NCBI GenBank assembly: GCA_036763105.1
Contig: JBAIYS010000013.1
Span: forward strand, 1-64,000
Direction of reading: 5' to 3'
Source: Peptococcaceae bacterium 1198_IL3148
GTDB taxonomy: Bacteria > Bacillota > Desulfotomaculia > Desulfotomaculales > Desulfohalotomaculaceae
DNA length: 64,000 bases
This document shows, in pieces, positions 1-9,019 of the stretch. How positions within the stretch are numbered: position 1 is the stretch's first letter; every line of letters starts with the position of its first letter. Both the position numbers and the translations under genes were made by a program. Under the pieces are notes generated by a model. The model ran no database searches. It was not told the origin of the DNA and saw only the letters and a program-made list of their open reading frames with translations.

Positions 1-116
1 TTCTGGTGGCTTTGCCGCAGAGGGTACACCCGTTCCCATACCGAACACGGAAGTTAAGCTCTGCAGGGCCGATGGTACTTGGGTTTATCCCTGGGAGAGT
101 AGGTCGCCGCCAGAAT
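1..116 (+). rRNA. rrf: 5S ribosomal RNA
   Basis: This is the 5S RNA of the large ribosomal subunit. Positions 1-10 pair with 106-115 to close helix I, and the internal block CCGAACACGGAAG (about 40-52) is the conserved loop region of 5S. It starts at the window edge, so 16S and 23S genes probably lie just upstream; that is inferred from the usual operon order. A strong terminator follows at once, so this is the end of an rRNA operon. Confidence 0.95.
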
Positions 117-124
117 TAATTTTT

Positions 125-153
125 AAAGCCTGAGGATATCCTCAGGCTTTTTT
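125..153 (+). terminator. rRNA operon terminator
   Basis: A 26-nt perfect palindrome (125-150) followed by a T run, nine bases after the 5S gene. It is a rho-independent terminator closing the rRNA operon. Confidence 0.9.
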
Positions 154-244
154 GCACTGTCAGAAAGCATAACAACCTTTAAGCTAAGGTTAGTACTGTA
201 TATTGTATATTTTTACTTTAATATAAAATTAATGCAAAAAAGGC

Positions 245-271
245 TTGAAAAAAAATTGGGGTTGTTATACA
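245..271 (+). promoter_or_regulatory. possible promoter of the Ser T-box transcript
   Basis: TTGAAA (245-250) and TATACA (266-271) lie upstream of the T-box leader, but the 15-bp spacing is short, so this is a weak assignment. Confidence 0.35.
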
Positions 272-309
272 ATTCAAAACATACTTTGAATAATCAAAAC
301 CTGATGCTG

Positions 310-549
310 GGGGCAAGTAATAGGTATCTTTTTTCAGAGAGCCGGTGGTTGCTGTGAATCGGTAAAAGCTATCTGTGAAATCCACCCCGAAGGGGACCTG
401 CCGAAAGTTTAAGCAAGTAAGTGGGTACGGGTAATGCCCGTTATAGCGTGTTGAGAGGACTAAATTTTTTAGTCAATAAGGGTGGCAACGCGGGAGAAAT
501 ATATCTCTCGTCCCTGATGGATAAACCGTCAGGGACGAGAGATTTTTTG
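310..549 (+). promoter_or_regulatory. T-box leader, serine-responsive (UCC specifier)
   Basis: This is a T-box riboswitch. The conserved T-box sequence AGGGTGGCAACGCGGG lies at 479-494, and a strong terminator hairpin (arms 505-517 and 529-542, then a T run) follows it. In the stem I region the context GAAA-TCC-ACC places a UCC codon (381-383) in the specifier position, which would read uncharged tRNA-Ser(GGA). That tRNA gene is also in this window. The leader sits in front of an aminotransferase and serA, so it should switch on serine synthesis when tRNA-Ser charging falls. The specifier assignment is made by eye without folding. Confidence 0.85.
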
Positions 550-590
550 TTTCCTGGCGGTAAATACAAAAAAATCTGGAGGGATATTGT

Positions 591-1742
591 ATGAAAGACA
601 AATTATTTTTGATGATTCCTGGACCAACTCCGGTCCCACCGCCTGTTGTTGCTGCTATGTCTAAACCGATTATTGGACACCGCAGTGCAGAATTTGCAGA
701 TTTAATTGGGCGGACCACAGAAAAATTAAAAAAGGTTTTTCAAACCCAAAATGACGTCTTTGTATTAGCTAGCTCGGGAACTGGTGGTTTGGAAGCTGCA
801 GTGGCCAATACGGTAAACCCTGGGGATAAAATTTTAACCTTAAATACCGGTAAATTTGGTGAACGCTTTGGAGAACTGGGTAATAAGTATGGCGCCCAAG
901 TGGATGAAATTAAATTTACCTGGGGCTATGACGTTGATTTAAAGGTGGTTGAAGAAAAACTAAATGCCGATCCAGATATTAAAGCGGTATTTGCAACCCA
1001 TAACGAGACTTCAACGGCGGTTGTTAATAATATTCAGGGCCTAGGTGAAATAGTTGCTAAGCATCAAGCAATTTTAGTGGTGGATGCGGTAAGCAGCATG
1101 GGTGGCATGGACATAAAAACCGATGCATGGCAAGTTGACATTATGGTCACCGGTTCTCAAAAAGCATTGATGTTGCCTCCGGGTTTAGCCTTTATCAGTG
1201 TCAGTGAAAAAGCATGGCAGGTCATTGAGCAAAATCAAGCACCAAAATATTATTTTGATTTATTAAAGGCTAGAAAATCTTTAGCAAAAAACAACACGCC
1301 CTTTACATCGGCTGTTTCCCTTTACTACGGGCTGGAGGCAGCATTGGATATGATTTTGGAAGAAGGATTGGAAAATGTCTTTGCTAGACATCGCCTGCTG
1401 GCAAAGGCCACCAGAGCAGCAGTGATGGGCCTGGGGTTGGAATTGCTGCCTGCTCTTGAATATGCGTCAGATACCGTTACCGCTGTACAGTGCCCGATGA
1501 CTGTAGATGTTAACAAGTTAAGAAAGGTACTGCTGGAAAAATATCGAGTGATGATTGCTGGCGGTCAAGGTGAGTTAAAGGGTAAAATTTTTAGAATCGC
1601 TCATATGGGATATGCCACTAAAGCTGATGTGCTACTGACCATTGGGGCGTTGGAAATGGCGTTAAATGAATGTGGTTATAAAGCTGAATTAGGTGCCGGT
1701 GTCCGGGAGGCACAATTAGTATTTTTGGGGGAGAGAGAGTAA
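591..1742 (+). CDS. class V aminotransferase, probable phosphoserine/serine-pyruvate type
   Basis: A 383-residue PLP-dependent fold type I aminotransferase of class V. The start is ATG with RBS GGAGGG. The N-terminal IPGPTPVPP and GHRS blocks are typical of the serine-pyruvate/serine-glyoxylate/SerC-like branch. VVDAVSSMGG (163-172) supplies the cofactor Asp165, and VTGSQKALMLPPG (187-199) the Schiff-base Lys191. It shares a T-box leader and one-base overlap with serA, so the likely role is the transamination step of serine synthesis (3-phosphohydroxypyruvate to phosphoserine). Sequence alone does not exclude serine-glyoxylate or alanine-glyoxylate activity. Confidence 0.88.
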   Translation: MKDKLFLMIPGPTPVPPPVVAAMSKPIIGHRSAEFADLIGRTTEKLKKVFQTQNDVFVLASSGTGGLEAAVANTVNPGDKILTLNTGKFGERFGELGNKYGAQVDEIKFTWGYDVDLKVVEEKLNADPDIKAVFATHNETSTAVVNNIQGLGEIVAKHQAILVVDAVSSMGGMDIKTDAWQVDIMVTGSQKALMLPPGLAFISVSEKAWQVIEQNQAPKYYFDLLKARKSLAKNNTPFTSAVSLYYGLEAALDMILEEGLENVFARHRLLAKATRAAVMGLGLELLPALEYASDTVTAVQCPMTVDVNKLRKVLLEKYRVMIAGGQGELKGKIFRIAHMGYATKADVLLTIGALEMALNECGYKAELGAGVREAQLVFLGERE

Positions 1743-3325
1743 TGATGAAAGTATTAGCCACAGACGGCGTATCGGAAAAAGGATTAACCGCTTTATATAA
1801 TAACCCTGAGATTAAAGTGGATCTTTTAAAAACAATGCCAGAGGATGAATTGCTAAAAATTATTGGCGACTATGATGGTATGATTGTGCGCAGTGCCACC
1901 AAAGTGACCGCGAGGGTTTTAGAACATGCCCATAAGCTCAAGGTGGTTGGCAGAGCCGGGGTGGGGGTTGATAACATCGACCTGAAGGCAGCCACCAATA
2001 GAGGGGTGATTGTGGTCAATGCCCCAGATGGCAACACAATTGCGGCGGCTGAACACACCATGGCGATGATGCTGGCGTTGGCCCGCAAAGTACCCGCTGC
2101 CACCGCTAAATTGAGAGCAGGGGTTTGGGATAAAAAAGCCTTCCTAGGGGTTGAGTTGCGCAACAAAATCTTAGGGGTAATTGGACTGGGACGGATTGGC
2201 TCAGCAGTTGCCAAGAGAGCAATGGCCATGGAAATGGAAATTTTAGCCTATGACCCCTACATTTCGGCAGAAAATGCAGCAAATTTGGGTGTTAAATTGG
2301 CAACACTGGAAGAAATATATAGAAATGCTGATTTTATTACCGTTCACATGCCCTTGACAAAAGAAACCCGACACATGATTAACCACGGGGCCATTGGGAT
2401 AATGAAGGATGGCGTAAGAATCATCAACTGTGCCCGGGGCGGAATTGTTGATGAAGAAGCGCTGTATCAAGGCCTTAAATCGGGGAAAGTGGCCGGCGCG
2501 GCCTTAGATGTATTTGAAAAGGAACCCAACACCGAAAGTCCGTTATATGAGTTTGAAAACTTTATTGCCACTCCTCACTTAGGTGCATCAACCATCGAAG
2601 CGCAAATTAACGTGGCAGTAGACGTGGCCAAAGAAATTGCCGATTACTTACAAGGAAATATGGTTAGAAACTCGGTAAACATTCCATCCCTAAGTCCCAA
2701 GTCATATGCCAAGGTAAGACCGTTTCTGGATTTAGCAGAAAAATTGGGCCAGTTCCAAGCCCAGTTGTTATCCGGTCGCATTCAGCGGATTGAAGTGATC
2801 TATGGTGGAGAAGTGGCCAAATATGAAGTTAACCCCATAACCACCATTATTGTTAAAGGAATTCTGGATCCTATTTTGCAAGAGACCGTTAACTTTGTAA
2901 ATGCCAATCTGGTGGCTAGAAATCGTGGTATTGAAGTGTTACAAACGACTCAGGACATTGATCAAAACTACAGCAATATTATTACCGTTAAAGTTGTAAC
3001 CGACCAAGGGGAGCGGACATTGAGCGGCACATTATTTCTTGGCAATGACCCCAGGGTTATCAGCATAGATGGTTACCGCATCGATGCTAGACCCACTGGG
3101 CATATGCTGGTGGTGCCCCACACCGATAAACCGGGTATTATCGGTAAGGTGGGCACAATTTTAGGGGAACATAATATTAACATTGGTGGCATGCAAGTGG
3201 GACGCCAACAACAGGGTGGCGTAGCGGTAATGGTAATGTCTGTTGACACCGCAATGTGCCAAGATACCTTAGATAAAATCGGACAAATTGATGGTATCAT
3301 TGAAGTTAAATTAGTGAGCCTTTAA
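1742..3325 (+). CDS. serA: D-3-phosphoglycerate dehydrogenase
   Basis: Oxidises 3-phosphoglycerate to 3-phosphohydroxypyruvate with NAD, the first committed step of serine synthesis. At 527 residues it has the long, ACT-containing architecture. The NAD-binding Rossmann motif GLGRIG is at 148-153. Catalytic residues are visible as Arg232 in CARGG, Glu261 and His279 in TPHLGAST. An intervening ASB-type domain (about 310-450) is followed by a C-terminal ACT domain (HTDKPGIIGKVG onward), the serine-feedback module. The start codon overlaps the aminotransferase stop (TAATG); the next in-frame ATG three bases on is also possible. Control is by the upstream serine T-box. Confidence 0.96.
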   Translation: MMKVLATDGVSEKGLTALYNNPEIKVDLLKTMPEDELLKIIGDYDGMIVRSATKVTARVLEHAHKLKVVGRAGVGVDNIDLKAATNRGVIVVNAPDGNTIAAAEHTMAMMLALARKVPAATAKLRAGVWDKKAFLGVELRNKILGVIGLGRIGSAVAKRAMAMEMEILAYDPYISAENAANLGVKLATLEEIYRNADFITVHMPLTKETRHMINHGAIGIMKDGVRIINCARGGIVDEEALYQGLKSGKVAGAALDVFEKEPNTESPLYEFENFIATPHLGASTIEAQINVAVDVAKEIADYLQGNMVRNSVNIPSLSPKSYAKVRPFLDLAEKLGQFQAQLLSGRIQRIEVIYGGEVAKYEVNPITTIIVKGILDPILQETVNFVNANLVARNRGIEVLQTTQDIDQNYSNIITVKVVTDQGERTLSGTLFLGNDPRVISIDGYRIDARPTGHMLVVPHTDKPGIIGKVGTILGEHNINIGGMQVGRQQQGGVAVMVMSVDTAMCQDTLDKIGQIDGIIEVKLVSL

Positions 3326-3336
3326 GGGACCAATAT

Positions 3337-3365
3337 TTTACAACGTTAGCCCACTGTAGTATAAT
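3337..3365 (+). promoter_or_regulatory. sigma-A promoter of serS
   Basis: TTTACA (3337-3342), a 17-bp spacer, and TATAAT (3360-3365) lie 52 bases before the serS ATG. serS therefore has its own promoter and need not depend on the T-box upstream. Confidence 0.8.
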
Positions 3366-3402
3366 ACTAAAGGATTAAGTCTATAACTGGCAAACATTGT
3401 AA

Positions 3403-4698
<1,296 letters not shown>

Positions 4699-4710
4699 GC
4701 ATAAATTAAA

Positions 4711-4739
4711 TTGACTCGATAAAAAATGTATGTTATAGT
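4711..4739 (+). promoter_or_regulatory. promoter of the tRNA-Ser pair
   Basis: TTGACT (4711-4716), 17-bp spacer, TATAGT (4734-4739), sixty bases before the first tRNA-Ser. A GC-rich inverted repeat around GCGTCG/CGACGC lies between promoter and tRNA. Confidence 0.75.
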
Positions 4740-4799
4740 ATTACTTGCGTCGGGGGTACGCCCTTCGACGCCGGTAATAATTTAAGCATGATTTAAAAC

Positions 4800-4889
4800 G
4801 GAGGGGTGTCCGAGCGGTTTAAGGAGGCGGTCTTGAAAACCGTTGAACTCTTGCGGGTTCCGTGGGTTCGAATCCCACCCCCTCCGCCA
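4800..4889 (+). tRNA. tRNA-Ser (anticodon UGA)
   Basis: Type II tRNA with the acceptor arms GGAGGGG/CCCCTCC, long variable arm and encoded CCA. The anticodon loop CTTGAAA gives UGA, reading UCA and other UCN codons. Confidence 0.95.
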
Positions 4890-4896
4890 TGGATGT

Positions 4897-4991
4897 GGAG
4901 AGTTGGCCGAGTCGGCTGAAGGCGCTCGCCTGCTAAGCGAGTATACGGGCTTAAACCTGTATCGAGGGTTCGAATCCCTCACTCTCCGCCA
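4897..4991 (+). tRNA. tRNA-Ser (anticodon GCU)
   Basis: Type II tRNA, acceptor GGAGAGT/ACTCTCC, encoded CCA. Anticodon loop CTGCTAA gives GCU, reading AGC/AGU. It lies seven bases after the previous tRNA, so both are probably on one transcript. Confidence 0.95.
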
Positions 4992-5004
4992 TTCAAAATA
5001 ATTA

Positions 5005-5033
5005 TTGACATATTTCGTTCAGTATAGTATAAT
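5005..5033 (+). promoter_or_regulatory. consensus promoter of tRNA-Arg(ACG)
   Basis: A perfect sigma-A promoter: TTGACA (5005-5010), 17-bp spacer, TATAAT (5028-5033). It starts twenty-one bases before the tRNA gene, so the transcript begins almost at the tRNA 5' end. Confidence 0.9.
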
Positions 5034-5053
5034 TATTTTTGTGTTAAATACAT

Positions 5054-5130
5054 GTGCCTGTGGCTCAATTGGATAGAGCACCTGACTACGGATCAGGAGG
5101 TTAGGGGTTCGAGTCCCTTCAGGCACGCCA
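5054..5130 (+). tRNA. tRNA-Arg (anticodon ACG)
   Basis: Acceptor GTGCCTG/CAGGCAC, encoded CCA. Anticodon loop CTACGGA gives ACG, the one bacterial tRNA whose A34 must be deaminated to inosine to read CGU/CGC/CGA. The enzyme for this, TadA, is encoded 160 bases downstream. Confidence 0.95.
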
Positions 5131-5133
5131 CTG

Positions 5134-5170
5134 AAATTGTTAGCTTAATATTTTGAGCTAACAATTTTTT
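5134..5170 (+). terminator. terminator after tRNA-Arg(ACG)
   Basis: Perfect 12-bp stem (5134-5145 with 5156-5167) followed by a T run. Confidence 0.85.
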
Positions 5171-5185
5171 ATATGCTAACCAGTT

Positions 5186-5261
5186 GCCCCCGTAGCTCAG
5201 AGGATAGAGCAGCGGTTTCCTAAACCGTGTGTCAGAGGTTCGATTCCTCTCGGGGGCACCA
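5186..5261 (+). tRNA. tRNA-Arg (anticodon CCU)
   Basis: Acceptor GCCCCCG/CGGGGGC, encoded CCA, anticodon loop TTCCTAA giving CCU (reads AGG). It lies 29 bases before tadA; no clear separate promoter is seen. Confidence 0.95.
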
Positions 5262-5290
5262 TTATCATTAATAAAGGGGATTTCAGTCCT

Positions 5291-5743
5291 TTGGATCATA
5301 ATTACTATATGGGTCTGGCTTTAGAAGAAGCTAAAAAGGCCTATCAAATAGGCGAAGTACCCATTGGTGCGGTGGTGGTGGTTGACAATCAAGTGGTGGC
5401 TGCTGGGCATGATTTGCGTGAACTTTTAAACGATGCCAGTGCCCATGCAGAGATGTTGGTGATGAGGGAGGCGGCCCAAAGTTTAGGGGATTGGCGCCTG
5501 AGTAACGCCACCATGTATGTAACGGTAGAACCCTGTGCCATGTGTGCCGGGGCGATAGTTCAATACCGTTTAAGACGGTTAGTTTACGGTGCTCCAAATA
5601 GTAAGTCTGGTTCCATTGATAGTATTTTGAATATTGTGCAAGAGGCGCGATTTAACCACCGGGTTGATGTTATCGCCGGTGTATTGGAGAATGAATGCAA
5701 ACAAATAATGAGAATGTTTTTTAAAGAACTGCGTAAAAAGTAA
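5291..5743 (+). CDS. tadA: tRNA-specific adenosine deaminase
   Basis: Converts A34 to inosine in tRNA-Arg(ACG). 150 residues, with the cytidine/deoxycytidylate deaminase fold. The zinc and proton-shuttle motif HAE is at 52-54, and PCAMC at 81-85 supplies Cys82 and Cys85. The start is TTG with AAAGGGGA ten bases upstream. It is flanked by its substrate tRNA upstream and a tRNA-Ser gene downstream, in the same general region (serS - tRNA - tadA - SRP RNA - dnaX) as in B. subtilis. Confidence 0.96.
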   Translation: MDHNYYMGLALEEAKKAYQIGEVPIGAVVVVDNQVVAAGHDLRELLNDASAHAEMLVMREAAQSLGDWRLSNATMYVTVEPCAMCAGAIVQYRLRRLVYGAPNSKSGSIDSILNIVQEARFNHRVDVIAGVLENECKQIMRMFFKELRKK

Positions 5744-5757
5744 ATTGGAATAGATGT

Positions 5758-5850
5758 GGAGAGGTGGCCGAGTTGGTCGAAGGCGCTCGACTCGAAATCG
5801 AGTAGACGCCAACAAGCGTCTCGTGGGTTCGAATCCCACTCTCTCCGCCA
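5758..5850 (+). tRNA. tRNA-Ser (anticodon CGA)
   Basis: Type II tRNA with encoded CCA. Anticodon loop CTCGAAA gives CGA (reads UCG). It begins fourteen bases after the tadA stop codon, so read-through from tadA is likely. Confidence 0.95.
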
Positions 5851-5860
5851 TAGACATATA

Positions 5861-5905
5861 ACCAAGGGATTCTTGCTGTTGAAGGTGAGAATCCCTTGGT
5901 TTTTT
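5861..5905 (+). terminator. terminator after tRNA-Ser(CGA)
   Basis: A 13-bp stem (5861-5873 with 5888-5900) followed by six T. It ends the tadA/tRNA-Ser transcript. The 180 bases beyond it, up to the next gene, are AT-rich with no feature I can support. Confidence 0.85.
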
Positions 5906-6086
5906 AACGTAAATGCTATTAACTCTGGGTTAAATAATTAAATTTTACTTAAATAATTCATAATTTTCTATAAAATTAAAGGTGATTTATTTAATTAGTA
6001 GAATATTTAGATTATTTGGCTGTGACAGTGTTTTTGAGGCACGGTGATTATAAAGTAGGACGATTATCAAGGAAGGGGAGATTGTT

Positions 6087-6644
6087 ATTTTAACCGAGCA
6101 ATTAAAAGATATGGGAGCGCGTTTGTCCTTGCTGCGTGAATCTATGGGCGTGACAGCGGAAAAAATTGCCCAACAGCTTGATGTTTCGCTGGCAGATTAC
6201 TTGCTTTATGAAGCAGGGGAAAAGGATTTTTCATTCAGTTTTTTGTATAATGTGGCGGGTGTTTTAGGGGTAGATGTGTTGGATATTATTAGCGGTGAAA
6301 CACCCAAGCTTTCGTTGTGCTGTGTGGTCAGAGCCGGAGGTGGTTATGACATTGACCGCAGAGAGGCCTATAATTACAAACACCTTGCTTACACATTTCG
6401 CAATAAAAAGGCGGAACCCTTTTTAGTAACGGTGGAGCCAAACGGCGACACCATACCAGAGCGTCATTCCCACGACGGCCAGGAGTTTAATTATATGGTT
6501 TCCGGGTGTATGAAATTTTTTATCGGTGATATGGTTTATACCCTGGCCAAGGGCGATAGCGTCTACTTTGACTCGTCAGTTCCTCACGCCATGAAGACCC
6601 ACGGCGACAGCCCTGCTAAATTTTTGGCTGTTGTCATCAAATAA
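6087..6644 (+). CDS. XRE-family HTH regulator with C-terminal cupin domain
   Basis: DNA-binding regulator. A helix-turn-helix (about residues 8-65, GARLSLLRESMGVTAEKIAQ region) is followed by a cupin beta-barrel. The barrel has His-rich metal/ligand motifs (PERHSHDGQEFNYMVSG and a later VPH). The first in-frame ATG (6111) has no RBS. GGAAGGGGAG at 6071-6080 points instead to an ATT codon at 6087, which restores the TEQLKDMGARL N-terminus I would expect for this family. The start is therefore uncertain (ATT 6087 or ATG 6111). The gene is thirteen bases upstream of an acyl-CoA-ligase-type gene and probably controls it; the effector is unknown. Confidence 0.8.
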   Translation: MLTEQLKDMGARLSLLRESMGVTAEKIAQQLDVSLADYLLYEAGEKDFSFSFLYNVAGVLGVDVLDIISGETPKLSLCCVVRAGGGYDIDRREAYNYKHLAYTFRNKKAEPFLVTVEPNGDTIPERHSHDGQEFNYMVSGCMKFFIGDMVYTLAKGDSVYFDSSVPHAMKTHGDSPAKFLAVVIK

Positions 6645-6657
6645 AGGAGGAGCCGCG

Positions 6658-8346
6658 ATGATAATTTATGAAAAGTTTATCGGCAGACATCGGGATGAGT
6701 TTGTAACACTGGAGGATTTATACAGAAACTATTCTATAAATTGCCCGGAGGATTTTAATTTTGCCTATGATGTGTTGGACAGATTGGCGGAGGAAAAACC
6801 TGACCAGCTGGCGATGCTGTGGGTGGGCAATAACGGTGAAGAAAAGAGAATTACCTTTTTAGAAATGAAACGCTGGTCGGACAAAACGGCCAATTACTTT
6901 AAATCACTGGGGATAAAAAAGGGCGATTTTGTGCTACTGGTTTTGAAAAGAAGCTATTTGTTTTGGTACGCCATGTTGGCCCTGCACAAAATTGGTGCGG
7001 TGGCGGTCCAGGCTACCCACCTGCTAACTGCCAAGGATTACCTTTACCGCTGTCAGGCGGGGGGGATAAAAATGGCGGTTATTACCGGTGATGGAGATTG
7101 CACCGACCACTTTGACCAAGCCGCTCCGCAATGTGACACTGTCCAGTTGAAAGCTGTTACTGGTCATAAAGCAGCGGGGGAGGGCTGGCTGGATTTTGAA
7201 GCGGGGATTGAAGCGGCCTCTGATGATTGGCAGCGGCCAACGGGAGAAGAAGCAACAAAGGCTACTGATATAATGATTATGGCTTTTTCTTCTGGCACCA
7301 CCGGCTACCCGAAGATGGTGGCCCATGACTTTTCCTATCCCTTAGGGCATATTATCACCGGGGTCTTTTGGCATAGAGCTGAGCCAGGCGGTTTACATTT
7401 TACCATATCCGACACCGGTTGGTTGAAGTCGCTATGGGGTAAATTATATGGTCAATGGTTTGCCGAATCGGCAGTTTTCACATATGATTTTGATAGTTTT
7501 AACGGGGCTGACATTCTGGATAAGTTGTCAAAGTATAAGGTTACCACCTTCTGTTGTCCACCCACTATGTACAGATTTATGCTCAAGGAAGATGTGAGTC
7601 AATATGATTTATCGGCTTTAAAACACTGTTGCACAGCGGGCGAGGCATTAAACCCCGATGTTTATAATCAGTGGAAGAAAGCCACCGGGTTGCGCATATT
7701 TGAGGGCTTTGGACAGTCGGAAACAACCCTTTCCTGCTCCACCTTATATCCGTGGGTGCAACCAAGGCCAGGCTCCATGGGGCTTCCCACCCCGGGTTAT
7801 GACTTGGTAATTGTGGATGAAAATGGCCATGAGGTTGACCCAGGCGTCACTGGGGAAATTTGTATCAAGGCCGAGAGTATGGAGACCAAAACCAAAGGTC
7901 TGTTTATGGGTTACTATCAGGATGAAATCAGTACCCAAAGGGCATGGCATGACGGATTGTATCACACTGGAGACACGGCCTATCGTGATGAACTGGGATT
8001 TTTGTGGTATGTGGGCAGGAACGATGACATTATCAAATCTTCTGGCTATCGGATTGGACCCTTTGAGGTGGAGTCGGCATTGGCAGAACACCCCGCTGTT
8101 TTGGAATCAGCGGTGACCGGTGTTCCCCACCCCATCAGAGGAGTGGTGGTGAAGGCCACAATTGTGTTGGCCGAGGGTTATCAGCCCAGTGAACAACTGA
8201 TTAAGGAATTACAGGATCATGTCAAAAGAACCACTGCACCCTACAAATATCCTAGGGTGATTGAGTTTGTGCCAGATTTGCCAAAAACCATCAGCGGCAA
8301 AATCCGCCGGGTGGCAATTAGACAAAGGGATATGCGCCAATTATAA
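6658..8346 (+). CDS. AMP-forming acyl-CoA synthetase (acetyl-CoA-synthetase-like)
   Basis: ANL-superfamily adenylating enzyme, 562 residues. It activates a carboxylic acid as acyl-AMP and transfers it to CoA. Visible core motifs are the P-loop-like SSGTTGYPK (near 210), EGFGQSE (near 350), the hinge block TGD...GRNDDIIKSSGYRIGP, and PKTISGKIRR carrying the C-terminal catalytic lysine. The ATG at 6658 has AAAGGAGG eight bases upstream and is preferred over earlier in-frame starts. It forms a two-gene unit with the HTH-cupin gene. The substrate (short or medium fatty acid, or aromatic acid) cannot be told from motifs. Confidence 0.9.
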   Translation: MIIYEKFIGRHRDEFVTLEDLYRNYSINCPEDFNFAYDVLDRLAEEKPDQLAMLWVGNNGEEKRITFLEMKRWSDKTANYFKSLGIKKGDFVLLVLKRSYLFWYAMLALHKIGAVAVQATHLLTAKDYLYRCQAGGIKMAVITGDGDCTDHFDQAAPQCDTVQLKAVTGHKAAGEGWLDFEAGIEAASDDWQRPTGEEATKATDIMIMAFSSGTTGYPKMVAHDFSYPLGHIITGVFWHRAEPGGLHFTISDTGWLKSLWGKLYGQWFAESAVFTYDFDSFNGADILDKLSKYKVTTFCCPPTMYRFMLKEDVSQYDLSALKHCCTAGEALNPDVYNQWKKATGLRIFEGFGQSETTLSCSTLYPWVQPRPGSMGLPTPGYDLVIVDENGHEVDPGVTGEICIKAESMETKTKGLFMGYYQDEISTQRAWHDGLYHTGDTAYRDELGFLWYVGRNDDIIKSSGYRIGPFEVESALAEHPAVLESAVTGVPHPIRGVVVKATIVLAEGYQPSEQLIKELQDHVKRTTAPYKYPRVIEFVPDLPKTISGKIRRVAIRQRDMRQL

Positions 8347-8370
8347 ATAATAGAAAGAAGTTTTATATAA

Positions 8371-8407
8371 GTAAAGCACCGCCCCAGTGGTGCTTTACTT
8401 ATTTTTG
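8371..8407 (+). terminator. terminator after the acyl-CoA ligase gene
   Basis: A 10-bp stem (8371-8380 with 8389-8398) followed by a T-rich tract. Confidence 0.8.
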
Positions 8408-8463
8408 TAAATGTGATACTCTTTTTTATGAATCAGAATTGCATTTAAGCTAGTAATTACCTG

Positions 8464-8492
8464 TTGAGATTGTTAAATTAATATGCTATAAT
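8464..8492 (+). promoter_or_regulatory. promoter of tRNA-Ser(GGA) and SRP RNA
   Basis: TTGAGA (8464-8469), 17-bp spacer, TATAAT (8487-8492), twenty bases before the tRNA. No terminator separates the tRNA from the SRP RNA, so one transcript may give both. Confidence 0.85.
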
Positions 8493-8511
8493 AACAATTG
8501 TCTTACGACGC

Positions 8512-8602
8512 GGAGAGGTGGCCGAGCTGGCTTAAGGCGCACGCCTGGAAAGCGTGTGGGCGGGTAACTGCCTCGCGAGTTCGAATCTCGCTCTCTCCGC
8601 CA
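8512..8602 (+). tRNA. tRNA-Ser (anticodon GGA)
   Basis: Type II tRNA with encoded CCA. Anticodon loop CTGGAAA gives GGA (reads UCC/UCU). This is the isoacceptor that would pair with the UCC specifier of the T-box at the start of the window. Confidence 0.95.
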
Positions 8603-8615
8603 TTTTGTCTTAAAT

Positions 8616-8891
8616 AATGGTCGTGCTAGATGGGGAGGTAGCGGTGCCCTGTACCCGCAATCCGCTATAGCGGGGTCGAATGCCTACTCCCGGGTGTAAC
8701 TTGTGAAGCCTGTCTGTTGTAAGGGACGTTGAGGACCGGGTCTTGCGCGACGTAAGCTCCCGAACCGTGTCAGGTCCTGGCGGAAGCAGCACTAAGAGAT
8801 GTCTTGCGGGTGCCGCAAGGGTGCCTAGTCTGAGTTACCTGCAACAGCAACGTTCGGAAGTTATTATTCAAAAGTAAGCTGCACGGCCAGC
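8616..8891 (+). ncRNA. ffs: signal recognition particle RNA, large Bacillus type
   Basis: RNA scaffold of the SRP that targets membrane and secreted proteins. The 5' end shows the Alu-domain block GTGCTAGATGGGGAGGTAGC, characteristic of the ~270-nt SRP RNA of Bacillota. The terminal helix pairs 8618-8626 with 8881-8889. Domain IV (8771-8790) keeps the CAGG and AGCAG internal-loop bases that bind Ffh. The apical tetraloop is UGGC (8778-8781) rather than the common GGAA; it fits the rarer URRC class. The position just before dnaX matches B. subtilis. Confidence 0.93.
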
Positions 8892-8900
8892 AAATTTTCA

Positions 8901-8936
8901 GGGATGATTCTTATTAATAAGAGTCATCCCTTTTAT
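8901..8936 (+). terminator. SRP RNA terminator
   Basis: Stem of about 10 bp between 8901-8913 and 8918-8930, followed by TTTT, directly after the SRP RNA. Confidence 0.8.
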
Positions 8937-9019
8937 TGTATGATTAATTTACAACTATAAAGGGAAACAGGTATTAAATAGCGAAATTTATAGTAAACTA
9001 TTTCTGGAGGTTAATAATA

